Below the pieces are notes generated by a model. That model saw nothing but the letters and a program-made list of their open reading frames with translations. It ran no database searches and was not told the DNA's origin. The translations under genes and the position numbers were made by a program. This document shows, in pieces, positions 9,064-16,645 of a DNA stretch of 18,866 nucleotides. Position 1 is the stretch's first letter. Every line of letters starts with the position of its first letter. The DNA comes from CAZKUN01 sp964555935 (GTDB lineage Bacteria; Armatimonadota; Zipacnadia; Zipacnadales; VGFC01): positions 1-18,866 of the forward strand of contig CAZKUN010000182.1 in NCBI GenBank assembly GCA_964555935.1, written 5' to 3'.

Positions 9064-9085
9064 GCGAGCTGGAAGCTCGCGGTCC
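9064..9085 (-). repeat. REP-like hairpin R2
   Basis: GCGAGCT-GGA-AGCTCGC (9064-9080) is a perfect 7-bp stem, followed by GGTCC in the place where the other copies have CCTAC. It lies 26 bases upstream of the heparinase-like start and shares the TGGAAGCTCG core with R6. In an mRNA covering both genes it would fold on either strand. Confidence 0.6.
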
Positions 9086-9163
9086 AAGACGGCACGGACG
9101 GCGCGGGCCGGATACGTCGATCTTCGATCTCGTATTCGGCCCCTCCGAACGGATTGACGGCTT

Positions 9164-9192
9164 ACGGCGTCGCGGCTGAACCCGCTCCTACA
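9164..9192 (-). repeat. REP-like hairpin R3 (29 nt identical to R5)
   Basis: GCGG-CTGAAC-CCGC followed by TCCTAC. The 29 bases 9164-9192 are identical to 18308-18336, over 9 kb away. Read on the minus strand it begins GTAGGAGCGGGTTCAGCCGC, which matches the GTAGG-plus-hairpin architecture of REP elements described in other bacteria. Confidence 0.8.
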
Positions 9193-9211
9193 ACGCCCGC
9201 TGCCGCGCGAC

Positions 9212-11137
9212 TCAGTGGCCGAAGTACGTGGCGAACAACCCGCCCATTGTGCCGGCGAAGGTCGCGCGTTTGAGGCTCATCCACGTGCGCTGGTCGCCGA
9301 CGCAGTAGTAGACGTGCGTTACCCCGTCGATCTCGATTAGTTCCGGGTCGGAGGCGTTGATGCCCTCATCGATTCCCTCGGGCGTGAGGACGGAGTTGCC
9401 GGGCGCGAGTCGCCAGGTGATGAGATCGCTCGAGCGGGCAAGGTAGGTCTCAAAGAACCAGCGCGGCGCGCGGCGTTCGAGGTAGAGCATGTGGTAGTAG
9501 CCGTCGACGTGGCGGATACACGGGCACGCCGTGTAGCGGTCTGTGTCGAAGATGGCGTGGGGCACTTTCTGCCATGAGACGAGGTCGTCCGAGCGGGCGA
9601 ATTTGACGGTGAAGGCGGGGTAGCTCGGGTCGTTGGTCTCATACGCCATGACGTAGCCGTCTGGCCCGGCGCAGACGGAGGTGTTGAAGAGATGCTCGTC
9701 GGGATCTTGCTCGACGACGCGCTCGGATTCCCAGCTGGCGAGGTCTGACGACCAGAAGTGGGTGACGTCGTTCCACGAGCCGTCATCACCCCATCGCGAT
9801 GCGAAGGCGTGGAGGATATCTCCGTCAACGACGGCGCATCCGAGACCGTAGCCCTCCGCGAAGCGGGTCAACTCGTCGCCCGAGGTCGCGTCGACGAGAC
9901 GGAGGTAGTAGTCGGCGCCGGCGCCGCCTTGGGCGGGGCGGACGGACTCCATGTGGCAGAGCTTGCCGCGCCAGATAATCGGCGTCAACTCGCACATGTC
10001 CTCGGCGACCAACTCGCGATTCGCAAGCGGGCCGGGGGCCTCGGGTGAGGGAGGAACGAGGTGTTCGAAGACATCGACCGGCCAGTGGCCGAGGCGGGTG
10101 AAACCCTCTGGGACGGCCTGCTGGAATTGCACGTAGGCCTTGCAGTCGCCGGATGTGGTGAAGCTGATCTCGGCGGCGGTGTCCTTGTTGACCATCACGC
10201 CGAAGACCTTGAAGCCCATGACCGTTGTGTCGCGGAGGTCGACGTGAAGGAGCTTGCCCTCCTGGACGCTTTGGATGGCGCCATCAGTGGGCGTTCCGTG
10301 GGGCTGGCTGAAGTTGAGCGCGATGAGCCTGCAGCGGTCGAGGCTGATGGGGGAGTGCGTGTCGAAGCCGAAGTTGCTGCTCTTGAGGGCGCACTGGGGG
10401 CCGACCATCGTGCAGTCTTCGAAGAGCACGTCCGGTTGCTCGGGCATCGACTCGTTCTCAACGCGGATATAGGCGCCGGCGGTGTCGCCCCAGAAGTCGA
10501 GCGCCCAGAGCGCGCAGCGCCGGAAGGTGATGGGCTCATCGTGTCGAGAGATGCAACTCGCGACGCCGCCCCCGAAGGCGCGGCCGATGGCGACGCAGTC
10601 CTCGACGATGACGGTGAAGGGCTCGACGCGATCCGTGCAATCGAAGAAGAGCCCGCCGTCGGCGCCGGTGGCGTAGAGGCCCTTGAGCTTCCACCGATCC
10701 CAGCAGATCGCGCTGAATGTAGGCGCGGTGTGTTCGGGCGACCAGGCCTTCGTGTAGGACTTGATGTTGCCCCACCAGTCGTAGCTCTTGAAGCCTTGCT
10801 GGGCCGGGTCGCCGGCGTCGAGGACCACCCAACCCGTGGCGCCCGAGCCTAGCGCGCCGTCGGTATCGCCGATGAGTTCGTTGTAGGCGCCCTCAGCGCC
10901 GGGGTGGGCGGTGAAGAGATTGTCCTCCATGTACGTATCCGGCCGGACGATGATGCGATGTCCGCCGCCCTCGGGGACGGCGCTGAGGGCGGCCTGAACG
11001 CTGTGGAAGGCGCGCGCCCAAGAGCCACCGTCGGAGTTGTCGCCGAGCTTGGAGACATGGAGGGTTGACGCGTTCGAGGCGGCACAGAAGGCGAGAGTGG
11101 CGACGGCGATGATGATGAGCTTGGTCAAGGGCGACAC
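9212..11137 (-). CDS. Exported beta-helix protein with C-terminal GH43/GH32-like propeller
   Basis: 641 residues from GTG 11137. An in-frame TTG at 11128 has the better-placed AGGGAG site on the minus strand and may be the true start, giving 638 residues; both keep the signal peptide (ends about residue 24, SNAS). Residues about 25-330 look like a right-handed parallel beta-helix (short strands, DCT/RCR turns), as in pectate lyases and related depolymerases. Residues about 375-641 resemble the five-bladed propeller of GH43/GH32/GH117-type enzymes. The blade motif recurs at 463 (SSDLASWE), 516 (SDDLVSWQ) and 569 (SSDLITWR), exactly 53 residues apart, with ASDPELIEIDG near 595. Acidic candidates exist but I cannot name a catalytic set. 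It is second in the minus-strand block, 55 bp after the lipoprotein gene. Confidence 0.82.
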   Translation of the reverse strand: MSPLTKLIIIAVATLAFCAASNASTLHVSKLGDNSDGGSWARAFHSVQAALSAVPEGGGHRIIVRPDTYMEDNLFTAHPGAEGAYNELIGDTDGALGSGATGWVVLDAGDPAQQGFKSYDWWGNIKSYTKAWSPEHTAPTFSAICWDRWKLKGLYATGADGGLFFDCTDRVEPFTVIVEDCVAIGRAFGGGVASCISRHDEPITFRRCALWALDFWGDTAGAYIRVENESMPEQPDVLFEDCTMVGPQCALKSSNFGFDTHSPISLDRCRLIALNFSQPHGTPTDGAIQSVQEGKLLHVDLRDTTVMGFKVFGVMVNKDTAAEISFTTSGDCKAYVQFQQAVPEGFTRLGHWPVDVFEHLVPPSPEAPGPLANRELVAEDMCELTPIIWRGKLCHMESVRPAQGGAGADYYLRLVDATSGDELTRFAEGYGLGCAVVDGDILHAFASRWGDDGSWNDVTHFWSSDLASWESERVVEQDPDEHLFNTSVCAGPDGYVMAYETNDPSYPAFTVKFARSDDLVSWQKVPHAIFDTDRYTACPCIRHVDGYYHMLYLERRAPRWFFETYLARSSDLITWRLAPGNSVLTPEGIDEGINASDPELIEIDGVTHVYYCVGDQRTWMSLKRATFAGTMGGLFATYFGH

Positions 11138-11159
11138 TCCCTGGGTTGCGGTGGACGGC

Positions 11160-11183
11160 GCCGAACCAGGAGGTTCGGCCTAC
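11160..11183 (-). repeat. REP-like hairpin R4
   Basis: GCCGAACCAGGAGGTTCGGC (11160-11179) is a perfect 8-bp stem with an AGGA loop, followed by CTAC with the last stem base giving CCTAC-like context. It fills most of the 55-bp gap between two minus-strand genes. Confidence 0.7.
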
Positions 11184-11192
11184 GCGAAGGCT

Positions 11193-13187
11193 TCACTCCG
11201 TCGGTGCGAGGAGCGCGTCGGGGCTCGCGGCGAGCAGCGGCGGGAGCCCCTCGAGCTTGACGGAGAAGTCCTCCATCGCCATGTCGGTCGGCTTCGACAC
11301 GTGCAGCCGCCAGACGGCGCCGGGGCCGATGGCTTTCTTCATGCCGGGCGTCGCGATGAACTGGACGGGCCTTGTGATGTTGTCCTGCTCCTCGACCAAC
11401 TCTCCGTTGGCATCATACAGGGCGGCTTTCAGCCCCTCGCCCGGGTTGTCCCCGTAGAGCTTCACCGAGAACTGAGGGACGTAATCAGGCACGAGGAAGT
11501 AGAGGTCGCCCACCGTGCTGAGGAAGCCCTGCGCGCCCTCGCCGGGATCGAAACAGACCGGGTGGGTCGCGTCGAGGACCTGACCCCAGTTGCCGCCGAC
11601 GTCGATGTGGATCTCATACGTGCCTGTCACTGGCGCGGTGAACATGACGGGCGTGTCCGCCTGGAACTCGACCGTGGGCGCGGCGACTTCTTCTCCGGTC
11701 GGCCCTACTATGCGGATGGGGCGTGGGGCTCCGCTGTACTTGGCGAGTTGCTGGTAGCGAACCGTGAACCCGACCTCGTCGCCTTCATTTGCGTGTGTCA
11801 GGAGCTTTGGCGCGCCCCGGAAGCGGAATGTCGGGCGCGCGAGGGCGTCGGCGTCGGGCTCGGCAACGTGGGGCGCGTAGGCGATGTCGGTGAGATCGAA
11901 GGCGTCGAATTCGCGCAGCGAGAGCGTGGGCATCCACTCGGCGAGCACCTCCGGCGTCAACTCGCGCTCGACGCGCTCGTCGCCGCGCACGAGGGTGATG
12001 TTGCCGGTCACGTCGGCGACGCTCACCGCGCCGGACCAGTCGTTGAGAGAGATCGGCGCGCGCTCGACGGCGTCTTCGATGGTGCAGTTCTCAAACCGCG
12101 CGCCACCGACGGGTTTGGTGTCGCCCGGGCGCGTGCCGAAGGCGATAGGGGCTGCCTGCGGTGCGTCGGCGGCCGGGCGGATTAGGTCGCAGTCTCTGAA
12201 CACAACCCGGCAGGCGTCGGCGGGTTTACGGATGGTGATGGCCGAGTTGCGGCTGTCCGCAAACGTGCAGTCGACGAATTCGATGAGCCCCTGCAATTCT
12301 CCGTCCTCATGCCCGCTGCTGGTGGCGACGCCGGCGGAGACCGAGTTGCCGATGGAGGTGCAGTTCTCGATGAGCACGGTGCAGTCGGCCGACGAGCCAT
12401 TGAGCGGGACGACGTAGAGCACGTAGCCCGGCCCGTTGTTGTTCTCGACGAGGCAATCGCGCATCACGCAGTTGACGATTCTCTCACCGGGCTTGTTGGG
12501 TTCGAAGTCGATGCCGGCCTGAGGCGCCGTGCCGCCGGTGTCGCGCATGATCGTGTTCTCGATGAGAAGGTCCTCGGCGCTGATGACGCTGATGCCCTGT
12601 CGGTAGTTCTTGTCGCAGATGACGTCTTTGATCTCGATGCCCTTGTTGGTGACGCCGGCCTGCCCGACGCCGAGGTAGATGCCGTCGCCGCCGCTCTCGG
12701 CGAGGGTGAGACCGTGGACCTTGATGTTTGTGCTGCTGAGGATGCTGAGCACGTGCCGCCACTCGGCCTTGTCGTAGTCGGGGCCGGCGTAGTCATCTCG
12801 CCACATGCGCAAGGTCGCTCCGCTGCCGAAGAGCGTGATGTTCTCCTTGAGACGGGCGGTGAAGAGGCAGTCGTTCTTGCCCTTGTAGCTGCCGCGTTTA
12901 GCGCGGACCTCGACGCCGTCCTCGAAGACGATCTCCTGGTTGCTCGCGAGTTCGATCTTCTCGACAACCCACGGCGATCCCATGTCTTCGACGATAAGCT
13001 TCTCCGCACCTGAGTCGATGGCGGCCTGAAGCGCGGCGGTCGAATCATCCGCGTCGAAGCCCCACCAAGACGCCTTGGCCTCGGTGACGTCGCCTGCTTT
13101 GACGGCGTCGATCATCGCCTGGTTGACTTGGGCGAAGCTGCAAGAAGCTAGCAGGATGCAGAGCGTCAGCAGACCGAGCGCGCGCAT
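11193..13187 (-). CDS. Putative lipoprotein with pectate-lyase-like beta-helix
   Basis: 664 residues from ATG 13187, which has AGGAG seven bases upstream. The open frame runs on to 13400 but that part crosses a noncoding repeat and is rejected. The N-terminus has a lipobox L13-A-S-C16, so C16 may be lipidated and the protein anchored in a membrane; cleavage by signal peptidase I after SFA is the alternative. Residues 47-61 (DDSTAALQAAIDSGA) are the usual entry to the pectate-lyase-3-type right-handed beta-helix, which continues to about 400 with ladder-like turns (ENCTSIG, FVDCTFAD, FENCTIED). Residues about 440-650 form two beta-sandwich domains like PPC or carbohydrate-binding modules. It is first in the minus-strand block and divergent from the oxidoreductase at 13400. 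Fold is confident; substrate and catalytic residues are not identified. Confidence 0.84.
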   Translation of the reverse strand: MRALGLLTLCILLASCSFAQVNQAMIDAVKAGDVTEAKASWWGFDADDSTAALQAAIDSGAEKLIVEDMGSPWVVEKIELASNQEIVFEDGVEVRAKRGSYKGKNDCLFTARLKENITLFGSGATLRMWRDDYAGPDYDKAEWRHVLSILSSTNIKVHGLTLAESGGDGIYLGVGQAGVTNKGIEIKDVICDKNYRQGISVISAEDLLIENTIMRDTGGTAPQAGIDFEPNKPGERIVNCVMRDCLVENNNGPGYVLYVVPLNGSSADCTVLIENCTSIGNSVSAGVATSSGHEDGELQGLIEFVDCTFADSRNSAITIRKPADACRVVFRDCDLIRPAADAPQAAPIAFGTRPGDTKPVGGARFENCTIEDAVERAPISLNDWSGAVSVADVTGNITLVRGDERVERELTPEVLAEWMPTLSLREFDAFDLTDIAYAPHVAEPDADALARPTFRFRGAPKLLTHANEGDEVGFTVRYQQLAKYSGAPRPIRIVGPTGEEVAAPTVEFQADTPVMFTAPVTGTYEIHIDVGGNWGQVLDATHPVCFDPGEGAQGFLSTVGDLYFLVPDYVPQFSVKLYGDNPGEGLKAALYDANGELVEEQDNITRPVQFIATPGMKKAIGPGAVWRLHVSKPTDMAMEDFSVKLEGLPPLLAASPDALLAPTE

Positions 13188-13399
13188 GGTTGGGCTCCTG
13201 AGTGAGTGGATCGCGGAGTTGTGGGTCTGGGTTCCCTCCGGGCGGGGCGAGGGCCTTTTGCGAGGGAAAGACGGCGATGGCAACGAAAGCGGGAAGACAC
13301 GAAGACGGTAAGAACGGCGGAAGAATAGGGACGGCGAAGGACCGGTTCTCGGTGGATGCGGGCTAGGCGCATGGCTCAACTTCAGGGGAAGTGACAGCA
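13188..13399. promoter_or_regulatory. Divergent intergenic region with repeat copy C
   Basis: 212 bp between two divergent units, so it should hold promoters for both the minus-strand glycan block and the oxidoreductase/serine-hydrolase pair. It contains repeat copy C (13270-13306), the lyase-block ribosome site next to 13187, and AGGGGA (13384-13389) for the gene at 13400. I did not find convincing -10/-35 boxes or an inverted repeat that would suggest an operator. Confidence 0.5.
13270..13306 (+). repeat. Intergenic purine-rich repeat, copy C
   Basis: 37 nt that differ from copies A and B by one inserted base and a few substitutions; the shared core is AACGAAAGCGGGAAGAC. Like the other copies, it lies on the plus strand upstream of a plus-strand gene, here 130 nt before the start at 13400. 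Confidence 0.8.
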
Positions 13400-14392
13400 A
13401 TGGTGAAGGTGGGAGTGATCGGCGCGGGCGGCATCGCGCGGCAGCATGTGGCGGCGTTGATGGACACGCCGGGCGGGCGAACTGTGACGGTGGCCGACAT
13501 CGATCGGTCTCGGGCGGAGGCGCTGGCGGTTGACTGCGGCGCGGAGGCGGCGACGGACTACCGAGAGGCGATCGATGGGGTGGACGCGGTGTATGTCTGC
13601 ACGCCGCCGACGCTTCACCGCCAGCACATCCTCGCGGCGGCGGAGGCGGGGAGGGCGATCTTCACCGAGAAGCCGCTGGCGACGACGCTGGAGGATGGTG
13701 AGGCGATCTGTGACGGCATCGAGGCGCATGGCGCGCGGTGCATGGTGGGCTTTTGCATGCGCTTCAGGGAGCCGTTCCGGCGGCTGAAAGCGATCTACGA
13801 TTCGGGCGATCTGGGCGAGCCCATTAGCTACTGGACGACGCGGATGTCGCCGAGCACGCCTGACCCGAGCAACTGGCGGGCGACGCCAGGGATGCTGTGT
13901 GGGATTACGATTGAATCCGCGTCGCATGACATCGACTTGCTTCGGTGGATGGGCGGCGACGTCGCCAGCGTCGCGGCGAAGATCGCCTGCTCGCAGCCCG
14001 ACATCCCGGGCTTCGATGACAATCTGAACGCGCTCCTGAATCTCGAGAGCGGGTGCGCGGCGAGCTTCACGATCAGTTGGTCCGGACACGTGGGGTGGAA
14101 CTCACGCGGGGTGATCGGCGCGAAGGGGTCGGCGTGCGTTGAGGGGCCGGGCATGTGGGCGCTGACGCGACTCCGGTGGCGAACGGATGAGAGCGGCGGG
14201 GAGCAGGTGGAGGAGTTCGCTGAGGCAGAGGCAGCGGACATGGGCTACCTGGCGGAGAATCGACGCTTCATTGACTGCGTGGAGACCGGCGCGCCAATGC
14301 CGGTGACGGAGGCGGATGGCCTGGCGGCGCTGAGGGTATCGCTGGCGATGCACGAGGCGTCGGAGACGGGCCGGATCATCGAGGTGACCTGA
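13400..14392 (+). CDS. Gfo/Idh/MocA family NAD(P)-dependent oxidoreductase
   Basis: 330 residues from ATG 13400, ten bases after AGGGGA. A GTG nine bases earlier is in frame but would sit one base from the ribosome site and is rejected. The Rossmann motif is GAGGIA (residues 8-13), an Asp follows strand 2 (VADID, 31-35), and the family EKP is at 90-92. The sequence SHDID (175-179) occupies the place of the catalytic His/Asp region. No signal peptide, so cytoplasmic. It resembles the oxidoreductase at 1202 only at family-motif level, so it is not a recent duplicate and probably has a different substrate. The stop overlaps the next start (TGATG), which couples it to the secreted serine hydrolase and supports one operon. 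Confidence 0.93.
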   Translation: MVKVGVIGAGGIARQHVAALMDTPGGRTVTVADIDRSRAEALAVDCGAEAATDYREAIDGVDAVYVCTPPTLHRQHILAAAEAGRAIFTEKPLATTLEDGEAICDGIEAHGARCMVGFCMRFREPFRRLKAIYDSGDLGEPISYWTTRMSPSTPDPSNWRATPGMLCGITIESASHDIDLLRWMGGDVASVAAKIACSQPDIPGFDDNLNALLNLESGCAASFTISWSGHVGWNSRGVIGAKGSACVEGPGMWALTRLRWRTDESGGEQVEEFAEAEAADMGYLAENRRFIDCVETGAPMPVTEADGLAALRVSLAMHEASETGRIIEVT

Positions 14393-16392
14393 TGAAGGCG
14401 ATGCTGGTGTTCGCAGGGCTGGCGACGGCGAGTCTAGGGCAGGCGACTCCGCTTGAGGAGACCACGCCGGGCGAGGTGGGGATGGACCCGGTGAAGCTCA
14501 TGGCAGCGCGCGAGCACGCGCTGACGGGCGGCGGCTCGGGGATCATCATGCGGGGCGGGAAAGTAGTGCTGCGGTGGGGAGATCAGAAGCAACGGTATGA
14601 TCTGAAGTCGAGCACGAAGTCGATCGGGATCACGGCGCTCGGGCTGGCGATTGGGGACGGGAAGCTGGGTCTGGATGATCTTGCGACGGATCGCCACCCG
14701 CAGTTTGGGACGCCGCCGGACGCGAACGCGGAGACGGGATGGCTGGGGACGATCACGCTGAGGCATCTCGCGACGCAGACGGCGGGGTTTGAGAAGCCGG
14801 GCGGGTACGAGCCGTTGGTCTCTGAGCCGGGGACGAAGTGGAGTTACAGCGACGGCGGCCCGAACTGGCTGGCCGAGTGCGTGACGCTGGCGTATGGGCG
14901 GGACCTGGATGAGCTGATGTTCGAGCGCGTGTTCGGGCCGATCGGGATCACGAGGGATGATCTGATGTGGCGCAACAACGCCTATCGCGACCACGAGATC
15001 GAGGGCATCAAGCGGCGGGAGTTCGGCTCGGGAATCCACGCGAATGTCGAGGCGATGGCGCGGGTTGGGATGCTGTACTTGCGCGGCGGGGAGTGGGACG
15101 GCGAGCAGATCATCCCCAGGAGTTTCGTCGACGCGTGTCGGACGACCGTGGACGGGGTGGTCGGGCTGCCCGAACAGGATCCGGATACGTACGGGAATGC
15201 ATCGGATCACTACGGGTTGCTGTGGTGGAACAACGCGGACGGGACGCTGGCGGACGCTCCGCGGGATGCGTATTGGTCATGGGGGCTGTATGAGAGCTTG
15301 ATCGTGGTGATACCGAGCCTGGACGTTGTGGCGGCGAGGGCTGGGAAGAGCTGGCAGCGTGATGGCTGGGGCGGGCACTATGGCGTGTTGGAGCCGTTCA
15401 TTGGGGCGATCGCGCAGAGCGTGGCGGCGGAGAACGCGGCGCCGTACCCGATGAGCCAGGTGATCGTGGGGATGACTTGGGCGCCGGAGAGCGAGATCAT
15501 CCGCCTCGCCGAGGGCAGCGACAACTGGCCGATGACGTGGGGCGACGATGACGCGCAGTATGCGGCCTACGGCGACGGCTGGGGCTTTGTCCCGAAGACG
15601 GAAGCGAAGCTGAGTCTGGGGCTGGCGCGGGTGACGGGGACGCCGCCTGACATCGAAGGCGTGAACGTGCGGAGCAAGACGGGCGAGCAGATCGGCGATG
15701 GGAAACAAGGCAAGAAAGCCAGCGGGATGTTGATGGTTGAGGGCACGCTCTACATGTGGGTGCGGAATGCGGCGAACTCGCAGCTCGCGTGGTCGGAGGA
15801 CCAGGGGCAGACGTGGACGTGGGCCGACTGGCGCTTCACCGAGAGCTTCGGGGCGCCGACGTTCCTGAACTTCGGACCGAACTACGCGGGGGCGCGGGAT
15901 GGGCACGTGTACGTGTATTCGTTTGACAGCGACTCGGCGTATGAACCAGCGGATCGGTACGTGCTGGCGCGGGTGCCGAAGCGGAAGCTGAGGGATCGCG
16001 CGGCGTACGAGTTCTTCGTGAGGCTGGATGGCGACGGGCCCGCGTGGTCGAGGGACATCGGCGACCGCGGCGCGGTGTTTGAGCACGAGGGCGAATGCTA
16101 TCGCTCGGGGATCACCTACAGCGCGGGGATGAAACGGTACCTGTGGTGCCAGACGATTCAGAAAGAAGACGCGCGGTTTGAGGGCGGGCTGGGTATCTAC
16201 GACGCGCCGGAGCCATGGGGGCCGTGGACGACCGTGTACTTCGCGGACACGTGGGACGTGGGCCCCGGCGAATCGAGCAACCTGCCGACGAAGTGGATGA
16301 GTGAGGATGGGCTGACGGTGCATCTGGCGTTCTCGGGGGATGATTTCTTCTCGGTGAGACGGGCGAGGTTTGGGGCAGCGCAAGAGCGCTGA
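14392..16392 (+). CDS. Secreted serine hydrolase (beta-lactamase class C fold) fused to DUF4185-like domain
   Basis: 666 residues. The start overlaps the previous stop by one base and follows GAGGTG at five bases. A short signal peptide ends near residue 18 (SLGQA). Residues about 25-345 are a class C beta-lactamase/esterase-like domain: the nucleophile motif SxxK is S73-S-T-K76 and the second motif is Y152-S-D, where penicillin-binding relatives have YxN and some esterases vary. A GWGGHYG stretch near 323 may stand for the third motif. Residues about 355-662 carry a DUF4185-like propeller: TWGDDDAQYAAYGDGWGF at its start, then KASGM, RNAANSQLAWSEDQG and FLNFGPNYAGARDGHVYVYS. The first half may be an esterase acting on decorated glycans and the second glycosidase-like or sugar-binding; both are inference. 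Confidence 0.86.
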   Translation: MKAMLVFAGLATASLGQATPLEETTPGEVGMDPVKLMAAREHALTGGGSGIIMRGGKVVLRWGDQKQRYDLKSSTKSIGITALGLAIGDGKLGLDDLATDRHPQFGTPPDANAETGWLGTITLRHLATQTAGFEKPGGYEPLVSEPGTKWSYSDGGPNWLAECVTLAYGRDLDELMFERVFGPIGITRDDLMWRNNAYRDHEIEGIKRREFGSGIHANVEAMARVGMLYLRGGEWDGEQIIPRSFVDACRTTVDGVVGLPEQDPDTYGNASDHYGLLWWNNADGTLADAPRDAYWSWGLYESLIVVIPSLDVVAARAGKSWQRDGWGGHYGVLEPFIGAIAQSVAAENAAPYPMSQVIVGMTWAPESEIIRLAEGSDNWPMTWGDDDAQYAAYGDGWGFVPKTEAKLSLGLARVTGTPPDIEGVNVRSKTGEQIGDGKQGKKASGMLMVEGTLYMWVRNAANSQLAWSEDQGQTWTWADWRFTESFGAPTFLNFGPNYAGARDGHVYVYSFDSDSAYEPADRYVLARVPKRKLRDRAAYEFFVRLDGDGPAWSRDIGDRGAVFEHEGECYRSGITYSAGMKRYLWCQTIQKEDARFEGGLGIYDAPEPWGPWTTVYFADTWDVGPGESSNLPTKWMSEDGLTVHLAFSGDDFFSVRRARFGAAQER

Positions 16393-16397
16393 CTGCA

Positions 16398-16432
16398 TTG
16401 CGGGGCGCGCGACTGTGGGGTACAATAGGGGT
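16398..16432 (+). promoter_or_regulatory. Likely sigma-70 promoter giving a leaderless mRNA
   Basis: TTGCGG (16398-16403), a 17-bp spacer, then TACAAT (16421-16426). Six bases follow the -10 box, and the next base is the A of the ATG at 16433, the position expected for the transcription start. There is no room for a ribosome site; AGGGG lies directly against the ATG. This matches the geometry of known leaderless promoters, and the AT-rich box stands out in GC-rich surroundings. Confidence 0.6.
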
Positions 16433-16645
16433 ATGGGCGCCGACAACGCGTACAGGCTCGATAAGACTGCCGTGAGGGTCAGAAAGCTGTCTGATCCAGA
16501 CGATTGGTCTGACTACTGGAAGACGAAAACCACCGAGGAGCGTCTGCGCGCAATCGAGGCCATTCGGCAGATGATCTATGGATACGACCCCGCTACAACC
16601 CGACTTCAGAGAGTTGCTCGAGTTACTAAACGCGAAGGGCGTTAG
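16433..16645 (+). CDS. Small protein paired with nucleotidyltransferase (putative antitoxin-like partner)
   Basis: 70 residues. The start is ATG 16433, chosen because a promoter places the transcript start there; an in-frame ATG at 16370 lies inside the preceding gene. The protein is charged and helical, with VRVRKLSDPDDWSDYW near the N-terminus and the C-terminal YGYDPATTRLQRVARV stretch. I recall this arrangement in small proteins found just before nucleotidyltransferase genes, but I cannot name a family with certainty. Its last 68 bases overlap the nucleotidyltransferase gene in another frame. Antitoxin or regulatory role is inferred only from that pairing. Confidence 0.65.
   Translation: MGADNAYRLDKTAVRVRKLSDPDDWSDYWKTKTTEERLRAIEAIRQMIYGYDPATTRLQRVARVTKREGR

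Larger units (their letters stand above)
9039..9211. other. 173-bp spacer within the minus-strand gene block
   Basis: The spacer separates the beta-helix/propeller gene from the heparinase-like gene. It contains two REP-like hairpins (R2 at 9064, R3 at 9164) and the lyase ribosome site (AGGAG on the minus strand near 9045-9049). No convincing promoter or small gene is visible. If the block is one transcript, these hairpins would lie inside it and could set segmental mRNA stability. Confidence 0.4.

Noticed and set aside
9092..9114. Possible additional degenerate hairpin (GACGGCACGGACGG region)
   Set aside because: The arms do not pair well and it lacks the CCTAC tail, so I could not support it as another repeat copy.
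13188..13400. N-terminal extension of the beta-helix lipoprotein to 13400
   Set aside because: It crosses the intergenic repeat, would bury the signal peptide, and ATG 13187 has its own ribosome site.
14392..16392. True beta-lactamase (antibiotic resistance)
   Set aside because: The second motif is YSD, the DUF4185-like fusion and the glycan setting point elsewhere, and SxxK is shared with many esterases and peptidases.
15277..16446. 389-codon minus-strand open frame
   Set aside because: Opposite the DUF4185-like half of the serine hydrolase, Arg/Pro-rich, and without motifs; shadow.
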